Made by a program: the position numbers and the translations under genes
Notes under the pieces: generated by a model
The model's database searches: none
What the model saw: the letters and a program-made list of their open reading frames with translations, nothing else
What the model was told of the DNA's origin: nothing
From: Microbacterium aurugineum
GTDB taxonomy: Bacteria; Actinomycetota; Actinomycetes; Actinomycetales; Microbacteriaceae
Assembly: GCF_023101205.1 (NCBI RefSeq)
Contig: NZ_CP078078.1
Span: 124,001-188,000, forward strand
Direction: 5' to 3'
Length of the DNA: 64,000 nucleotides
Shown: positions 59,774 through 64,000 of the stretch, in pieces
Numbering within the stretch: the stretch's first letter is position 1
How the letters are laid out: every line of letters begins with the position of its first letter

Positions 59774-60487
59774 TCAGGCGTCGCGACCGCGGGTGAAGCC
59801 CGCCTCGAAGCCGCGTTCGAACGCGTGCTGCGCCATCCGTCCGGCGCGAGGGTGTCCGTGTCCGTGTCCGTGTCCGTGTCCGTGTCCGTGGGTGTGGCCG
59901 TGGCCGTGGCCGTGGCTCTGCGCGTGGGCGTGCCGTTCGCCGTGGCCGTCGTCGTGACGGCATCCGTACTCGGCGTCCATGCCCGGGCCGAAGCCCCGGC
60001 GGAACGGGCGTCCGAAGCCGTGCCGGGCTCCGCGACCATGCCGGGGGCCGCCGAAGCCGTGCCGACGTCCGCGGGGCAGAGGGGTCTCCTCGTCCCAGCC
60101 GAACGCGCGCGCGATCTTCTCCAGCGACGCGAGGGTGGTGGCCATGTCCTCGGGGGATACGGCATCGGCGACCTTCGCGCGGATCTCGTCGACGATGGTG
60201 CCGAGGCGATCCTTCGCCGCGCGGCCTTCGTCGGTGAGCGTCCAGTCCTCGCCGTCGGCGGCGATCCAGCCGCGCTCGATCAGGTCGCGCAACTTGTGCG
60301 CCTTGAGTGGGCGATCCGGGGCGACGGTGCCGTCGACGGCATTGAGCATCCGCCAGTCGCGGCGGTTCGCGTGCTCGCGGTCGAAGGCGGTGGCGAACTC
60401 GGCCGCCATGAGGCGGTCGGCGGCCTTCAGCCAGTAGCCGAAGGGGCGGGTGGTGTTCTCAGGGTTGTGTGATTCAGAAATGTTCAT
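59774..60487 (-). CDS. winged-helix regulator with His/Gly-rich tail
   Basis: 237 residues. N-terminal half is a MarR/PadR-like helical winged domain (FGYWLKAADRLMAAEFATAFDREHANRRDWRML, HKLRDLIERGWIAADGEDWTLTDEG). From about residue 140 the chain is Gly/His/Arg-rich, ending in nine or more His-Gly pairs and a short helix (HAFERGFEAGFTRGRDA). This tail should bind divalent metal ions such as Ni, Zn or Cu. The start ATG 60487 follows GAAGGAC. Divergent from another His-rich MarR gene. Confidence 0.75.
   Translation of the reverse strand: MNISESHNPENTTRPFGYWLKAADRLMAAEFATAFDREHANRRDWRMLNAVDGTVAPDRPLKAHKLRDLIERGWIAADGEDWTLTDEGRAAKDRLGTIVDEIRAKVADAVSPEDMATTLASLEKIARAFGWDEETPLPRGRRHGFGGPRHGRGARHGFGRPFRRGFGPGMDAEYGCRHDDGHGERHAHAQSHGHGHGHTHGHGHGHGHGHGHPRAGRMAQHAFERGFEAGFTRGRDA
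59852..59917. repeat. hexanucleotide repeat coding the His-Gly tail
   Basis: Eleven tandem units of GTGTCC, then GTGGCC-type variants, on the plus strand. On the minus strand they encode alternating His and Gly (with one Thr). In-frame unit changes would tune the number of metal-binding His. Confidence 0.85.
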
Positions 60488-60510
60488 GGAAAGTCCTTCG
60501 TTGTCGGGGT

Positions 60511-60590
60511 GCATGTGTATGTCACAGTGCATGTACATGTAGTGTGACATGCAGTAACGATGCATGTCAAGTCGCATGTAAAATCAGAGG
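60511..60590. promoter_or_regulatory. shared operator of the two His-rich regulators
   Basis: TGACATGCA-N7-TGCATGTCA (60545-60553, 60561-60569) is a perfect inverted repeat. A second pair ATGTCACA/TGTGACAT spans 60519-60550. GCATGT or its complement occurs six or more times in ~70 bp. For the plus gene, -10 TAAAAT (60579-60584) ends 6 nt before GTG 60591. Confidence 0.75.
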
Positions 60591-61163
60591 GTGACCACCG
60601 ACAAGAACGAACCCGCGGAATCGGATCCGGCCGAAGCCATCGCGCAGGCGCTGTCCCGCCTGCGAGGACGTCGTCCGGGCGATCGGGGGCACGGCGGGAG
60701 AGGCGGTCCCCACGGTCGGCACGGCGGACCGCAGGGGACTCACAGCGACCACGTGCACGATCACTTCGATCACCACCGCGGCCATCCGGGCATGCCGCCG
60801 TGGATGGCCGACCCGTCCGGGCGCCTCGGTGGTCCTGCCCGCATGCGGATGCTGGAGGCGCTGGCCGCGGCGGCGACTCCCCTCAGCGTGAGCGACCTCG
60901 GTGCCGCGATCGGCGTCGATCAGCCGCGAGCGTCACGGCTCGTCCAGCAAGGCGTCGAGCGCGGCTATGTGCGCCGCGAGGCCGACCCGGACGACGCGCG
61001 GCGCACGCGTATCGCACTGACCGACGAAGGCCGCCGCCTCGCCCGCGGCATGCGTGGTGAGCGTCGCGAGATGCTGACGACCGCGCTCACCTCATTCACC
61101 GACGAGGAGCGCGTCGAACTCGCCCGGCTGCTCAACAAGCTCGCCGACAACTGGCAGCGCTGA
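60591..61163 (+). CDS. MarR-family regulator with His-rich N-terminus
   Basis: 190 residues. Residues about 30-65 are Gly/His-rich (GRHGGPQGTHSDHVHDHFDH). The MarR winged helix follows, with LSVSDLGAAIGVDQPRASRLVQQGVERGYVRR and the wing DPDDARRTRIALTDEGRR. The His patch suggests metal sensing or binding. Leaderless GTG start. With the divergent His-rich protein it forms a two-regulator module, and no target pump is next to it. Confidence 0.88.
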   Translation: MTTDKNEPAESDPAEAIAQALSRLRGRRPGDRGHGGRGGPHGRHGGPQGTHSDHVHDHFDHHRGHPGMPPWMADPSGRLGGPARMRMLEALAAAATPLSVSDLGAAIGVDQPRASRLVQQGVERGYVRREADPDDARRTRIALTDEGRRLARGMRGERREMLTTALTSFTDEERVELARLLNKLADNWQR

Positions 61164-61183
61164 GCCGGTCAGGCCGACGCGAA

Positions 61184-61222
61184 CCTGACCGACGGTCCTG
61201 ACCGACGGTCCTGACCGACGAT
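61184..61222. repeat. 13-bp tandem repeat, three copies
   Basis: CCTGACCGACGGT at 61184-61196 and 61197-61209, and a third copy with a changed end at 61210-61222. Lies in the 160-nt gap between the MarR gene and the convergent MFS gene. Confidence 0.85.
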
Positions 61223-61227
61223 CCGTG

Positions 61228-61307
61228 CACAACTCAGGAAGAAATCGGCGCCCCGCCGTCTGAGCGCCCCGGAAGGTGCGGTTTCGGCCCGTTTCTCCGG
61301 AGTTGTG
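61228..61307. repeat. 80-bp imperfect inverted-repeat element
   Basis: Left arm CACAACTCAGGAAGAAA (61228-61244) is mirrored by TTTCTCCGGAGTTGTG (61292-61307), with further GC-rich inner pairing between. It could be a long hairpin terminator between convergent genes or a dispersed intergenic repeat. No coding capacity. Confidence 0.65.
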
Positions 61308-61322
61308 AACGGGGGACTTCCG

Positions 61323-62729
61323 TCAGCGCGGCGCCTTCACCGGCAGCAGCAGGAGGAAGCCGGCGAGCAGCACGATCACGATGCCCAGGATGCCGAAGGC
61401 GGTCTGACTCGTCAGCACGATCAGCAGGGTCCAGGCGCCGGAGGCCATCCAGCTCGCCGCGCGGCCCGTCGTGGCGTACAGGCCGAAGATCTCGCCCTCG
61501 CGGCCGGCCGGGGTGACCCTGGCCAGGAACGACCGGGCCGCCGCCTGAGCCGGTCCGACGAATGCGCACAGGATGAGGCCGCCGACCCAGAACACCATCG
61601 ACCCGGCGTCCCGCAGGAAGAACACCGCGAGGCCCGCGACGATCATCGAGCCGATCGAGGCGAGGATGATCCGCTTCGGTCCGAGTCGATCGTCGAGTCG
61701 CCCTGCGGCGATGGTCGAGACTCCGGCGATCAGGTTCGCCGCGATGCCGAAGATGATGATGTCCTGCGTGCCGAAGTTGAAGACGGCCGTCCCGATGATC
61801 GCACCGAAGGCGAAGACGCCGCCGAGTCCGTCACGGAACACCGCGCTCGCCAGCAGATACCAGAAGGTGGGCCGGGTCTCCTCGTTGCGGTAGAGCCCGG
61901 CGACGTCCTTGACCAGCAGGGGGTACGAGGCGAAGAAGCCGACCTTGCGCTCCGGGCGCCCGAGCGAGGGCTCCGGCACATTGAGGAAGATCGGGATGCT
62001 GAAGATGATCGCCCACACCGCGCAGCCGACCGCGATCAACCGGTAGGCGAGTCCGTTGTCTGTGGACATCCCGAACCAGTCGAAGGTGTCCAGCACCACG
62101 ACGATCACCAGTGCGATGATGCCGCCGAGATAGCCGAAGCCCCATCCGAGACCGGAGATGCGGCCGACGTTCCGCGGGGTGGCGATGCCGATGAGCATCG
62201 CGTTGGAGTTCACCGCCGCGATCTCCTGGAACACGGTCGCCGCGGAGATGAGCGCGACGCCCAGCCAGAACAGACTCGGGGCCGGCTCCACGAACCACAG
62301 TCCCAGCATGCAGAAGATCAGGGCGCCGGTGCCGATCCCGAGCCAGAGCTTCTGCCGACCCGCGGCATCGGCGCGCTGTCCGAGCACCGGCGCGAGGAGC
62401 AGGATGCCGAAGGCCGCGATGGTGGACCCGAGGCCGAGCCCGGATGCGAGGTCCGCCTCCGCCGCGAGCCGGGCCGGATCGTCTTCGCTCAGAGCCGCGA
62501 TGTCGGCGGGGAGGAAGGACTCGCTGACCAGGTAGAGCGCGGTGAAGACGAACGTCAGGATGACGGTGTTGAACGGTTGAGTCGCCCAGTCCCACAGCGC
62601 CCACGAGTAGACCTGCTTCCTGGGGGCGGGGGTCTCGCCACGCAGATCGAGGCCGACGACGGCGACGGCACCGCTGTTGGCGGTCGCTGCGGGCTCGGGG
62701 ACGCCAGGGCGAGATTCGGGTTCGCTCAT
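61323..62729 (-). CDS. MFS transporter, Atg22/UMF1 family
   Basis: 468 residues and about 12 membrane helices. The N-terminal SWALWDWATQPFNTVILTFVF is the hallmark of the UMF1/Atg22-like group. GPAQAAARSFLARVTPAGREGEIFGLYATTGR is conserved near the C-terminus. In fungi, relatives export amino acids from the vacuole; the bacterial substrate is unknown. A -10 CAGACT (62741-62736) lies 6 nt before ATG 62729, so the mRNA is leaderless. Confidence 0.9.
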   Translation of the reverse strand: MSEPESRPGVPEPAATANSGAVAVVGLDLRGETPAPRKQVYSWALWDWATQPFNTVILTFVFTALYLVSESFLPADIAALSEDDPARLAAEADLASGLGLGSTIAAFGILLLAPVLGQRADAAGRQKLWLGIGTGALIFCMLGLWFVEPAPSLFWLGVALISAATVFQEIAAVNSNAMLIGIATPRNVGRISGLGWGFGYLGGIIALVIVVVLDTFDWFGMSTDNGLAYRLIAVGCAVWAIIFSIPIFLNVPEPSLGRPERKVGFFASYPLLVKDVAGLYRNEETRPTFWYLLASAVFRDGLGGVFAFGAIIGTAVFNFGTQDIIIFGIAANLIAGVSTIAAGRLDDRLGPKRIILASIGSMIVAGLAVFFLRDAGSMVFWVGGLILCAFVGPAQAAARSFLARVTPAGREGEIFGLYATTGRAASWMASGAWTLLIVLTSQTAFGILGIVIVLLAGFLLLLPVKAPR

Positions 62730-62874
62730 GGGGGAAGTCTGGCGGCCCCCGGTGAACGTCCGGTGACGGCGCGCCGCGTCGACACGCCCGGTGCGGGATC
62801 AGAAGTGCGCCTCCGACGGCCCGCAGCGGCGCGTTTTCGAGCCCGCACCGGTGCGGGTGCTGCGCGGAGGGGGC

Positions 62875-63771
62875 TCAGTCCGTACGGAGGGGGCGGAGCG
62901 TGCGGGCGTAGTCCTCCTTCAGGACCGCCAGGTGGAGCCAGGCTTCGATCCGGGTGACGCCGGGCAGAGCGCGCAGGCGTTCGAGGCTCGCATACAGCGC
63001 ACCGGCCGAGGGCTCGACCAGCGTCGCCACCGCATCGAACCGCCCGAGTGTTCGTGCGGCGAAGTCCACTCCGCGTCCGCGCCGGAGCTCGTCGATCACG
63101 GCCCCGTCGTCGTCGCCGAGCGTCATCCCGACTCCCATCGACAGCTGCCGGTGCGCGAGCCCGCGCGCCTCGACGGCGCTGATCTTGATGACCCCGGCGT
63201 CGATCAGTCGCTGCACCCGGGTGGCGACGGCCGAGGGGGAGAGGCGCACCTCTTCACCCAGGGCGCGAAAACTCTCCCGTCCGTCCGCCTGGAGTCGCTC
63301 GATCAGGGCTTCGTCGATCACGTCGAGGGTGACGTCACCGTGGTACTCGGACACGAAGAAGCCCTTGATCACGGTCGAGTAGATGATGGTGCTGATGTCG
63401 TGCACGCCGTCGATCGCACGGATGAGCGCGAGCAGATCGTGCAGCTCCGACATCGACCCGACGCGCACCTCGGTGACCACGTCGTGCGAGCCCCCGACCG
63501 CCGAGACCAGCACGGTCTCGCTCATGTCGCGCAGGTGCTCGGCGACGTGTTCGACCGTGCCGTCGGTGCGGAGGGAGACGTGGGCGAGCACGTGCTGCCC
63601 GAGGAAGACCGGATCGACGGCCGCGACGACCCGGACCGTGCGGTCGGCGAGCATCGTCCGCAACCGCGCCGCGACCGCCGCCCGCGACTGTCCGAGCCGT
63701 TCGGCGAGTGAGAGGATGCTGGCACGACCGTCTTCCTGCAGCGCGCGGATGAGTTCGGCGTCGAAATTCAT
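62875..63771 (-). CDS. double-domain Lrp/AsnC-family regulator
   Basis: 298 residues, twice the usual size. Two helix-turn-helix plus ligand-domain units in tandem: LIRALQEDGRASILSLAERLGQSRAAVAARL at the N-terminus and LIERLQADGRESFRALGEEVRLSPSAVATRVQRL from about residue 145. Tandem Lrp proteins are common in actinobacteria. It is divergent from a gene starting at the window edge, across a long operator-like palindrome. The ATG at 63771 gives MNFDAELI, matching family starts. Confidence 0.9.
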   Translation of the reverse strand: MNFDAELIRALQEDGRASILSLAERLGQSRAAVAARLRTMLADRTVRVVAAVDPVFLGQHVLAHVSLRTDGTVEHVAEHLRDMSETVLVSAVGGSHDVVTEVRVGSMSELHDLLALIRAIDGVHDISTIIYSTVIKGFFVSEYHGDVTLDVIDEALIERLQADGRESFRALGEEVRLSPSAVATRVQRLIDAGVIKISAVEARGLAHRQLSMGVGMTLGDDDGAVIDELRRGRGVDFAARTLGRFDAVATLVEPSAGALYASLERLRALPGVTRIEAWLHLAVLKEDYARTLRPLRTD

Positions 63772-63992
63772 GGTCGCCCTCGATTCGTCAGATTCCCGCG
63801 AACGCACGGATCGCCGCGCGCTTGTTCAGTCTAGAAGCGCTTGTGCCGTCGAGAAGGGAAGCATTGCATGGTTTCATGATCAGAAATCCAGTGAATGCTC
63901 ATTCTCGCTGGAGTTCTGACCTTGCCGACTGCTCCGCACGTCCGTAGCATCCTTCGCTATCCGACATCTTCCGCAAAGGAGCGGGCACCCTC
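63772..63992. promoter_or_regulatory. divergent control region of the Lrp gene
   Basis: TCAGAAATCCAG (63880-63891) and CTGGAGTTCTGA (63908-63919) form an inverted repeat with 11 of 12 pairs and a 16-bp spacer, a likely Lrp operator. For the Lrp gene a TAGACT box lies on the minus strand near 63833. The rest of the region is AT-rich between 63860 and 63910. Confidence 0.6.
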
Positions 63993-64000
63993 ATGACCTC
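63993..64000 (+). CDS. start of a gene cut by the window edge
   Basis: ATG at 63993 is preceded by AAAGGAGCGGG, a strong Shine-Dalgarno 7-9 nt upstream. Only Met-Thr and part of a third codon are visible. It is probably the gene regulated by the divergent Lrp protein, often an amino-acid enzyme or transporter. Confidence 0.55.

Noticed and set aside
59852..59917. Repeat array as a possible CRISPR
   Set aside because: Units are 6 bp with no spacers and they encode a His-Gly tail, so it is a coding microsatellite.
61184..61222. 13-bp repeats as a plasmid-type origin or iteron array
   Set aside because: Only three copies, no adjacent replication gene, and a location between ordinary convergent genes.
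61305..62957. 550-codon plus-strand open frame
   Set aside because: Antisense of the UMF1-type MFS gene. The acidic, low-complexity translation has no recognisable domain.

Overview
The window is high-GC DNA, almost fully coding, with short intergenic gaps. Several promoters place a -10 hexamer exactly 6 nt before the start codon, which implies leaderless mRNAs. Together with the gene content (Dcd, SoxR, actinobacterial CtaG, DUF1684, Atg22/UMF1-type MFS) this points to an actinobacterium of the Microbacteriaceae, most like Microbacterium. I see no phage, transposase, CRISPR array or rRNA. There is one tRNA, Gly(CCC).

Region 1 (1-8 kb) is core and miscellaneous: the 3' part of a CtaG-like oxidase assembly protein, a Pif1-type helicase, an iron-box-controlled heme oxygenase beside a DUF2470 protein, a beta-lactamase-fold lipoprotein that has lost its catalytic Ser and Lys, an isochorismatase-like hydrolase, an epimerase with a short upstream ORF, and a DUF1684 protein. 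Region 2 (8-19 kb) is a complete L-rhamnose locus. A divergent LacI regulator faces a CUT2 importer, then mutarotase, isomerase, a fused aldolase/dehydrogenase and rhamnulokinase, most of them joined by 4-bp ATGA/GTGA overlaps. Region 3 (19-23.4 kb) holds a TetR/DJ-1 pair facing an epimerase, small proteins, tRNA-Gly and dCTP deaminase.

Region 4 (23.4-51.9 kb) is the most unusual part, a 28-kb glycoside-utilisation island. It contains an intracellular GH9 hydrolase with a CUT1 importer, a zinc-type alcohol dehydrogenase, three Gfo/Idh/MocA oxidoreductases, an Opp-type importer with a permease-ATPase fusion, a ThuA protein, two TIM-barrel sugar isomerase/lyase-like proteins, an NAD epimerase, a GntR/HutC regulator, a BadF-type (glucosamine-kinase-like) kinase, a double-SIS protein, a copper amine oxidase, a second CUT1 importer and an aldehyde dehydrogenase. 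A shared motif, TGGTC-N2-TACTGGTAT or the related AGTGGTAT..TTGTGGAC, occurs upstream of several of these operons and of the GntR gene, so they look like one regulon. The enzyme set suggests oxidative (3-keto) glycoside cleavage combined with amino-sugar processing. This is inference.

Region 5 (52-64 kb) is rich in efflux and regulators: a FUSC protein, an MFS pump with a small partner facing soxR across a clear SoxR box, an HxlR/NIPSNAP pair facing another MFS pump, an alpha/beta hydrolase that runs into the antisense of that pump, a TetR gene with duplicated operators, two divergent winged-helix proteins with His-rich tails sharing a palindromic operator, a UMF1-type MFS protein, and a double-domain Lrp regulator facing a gene that begins at the window edge.
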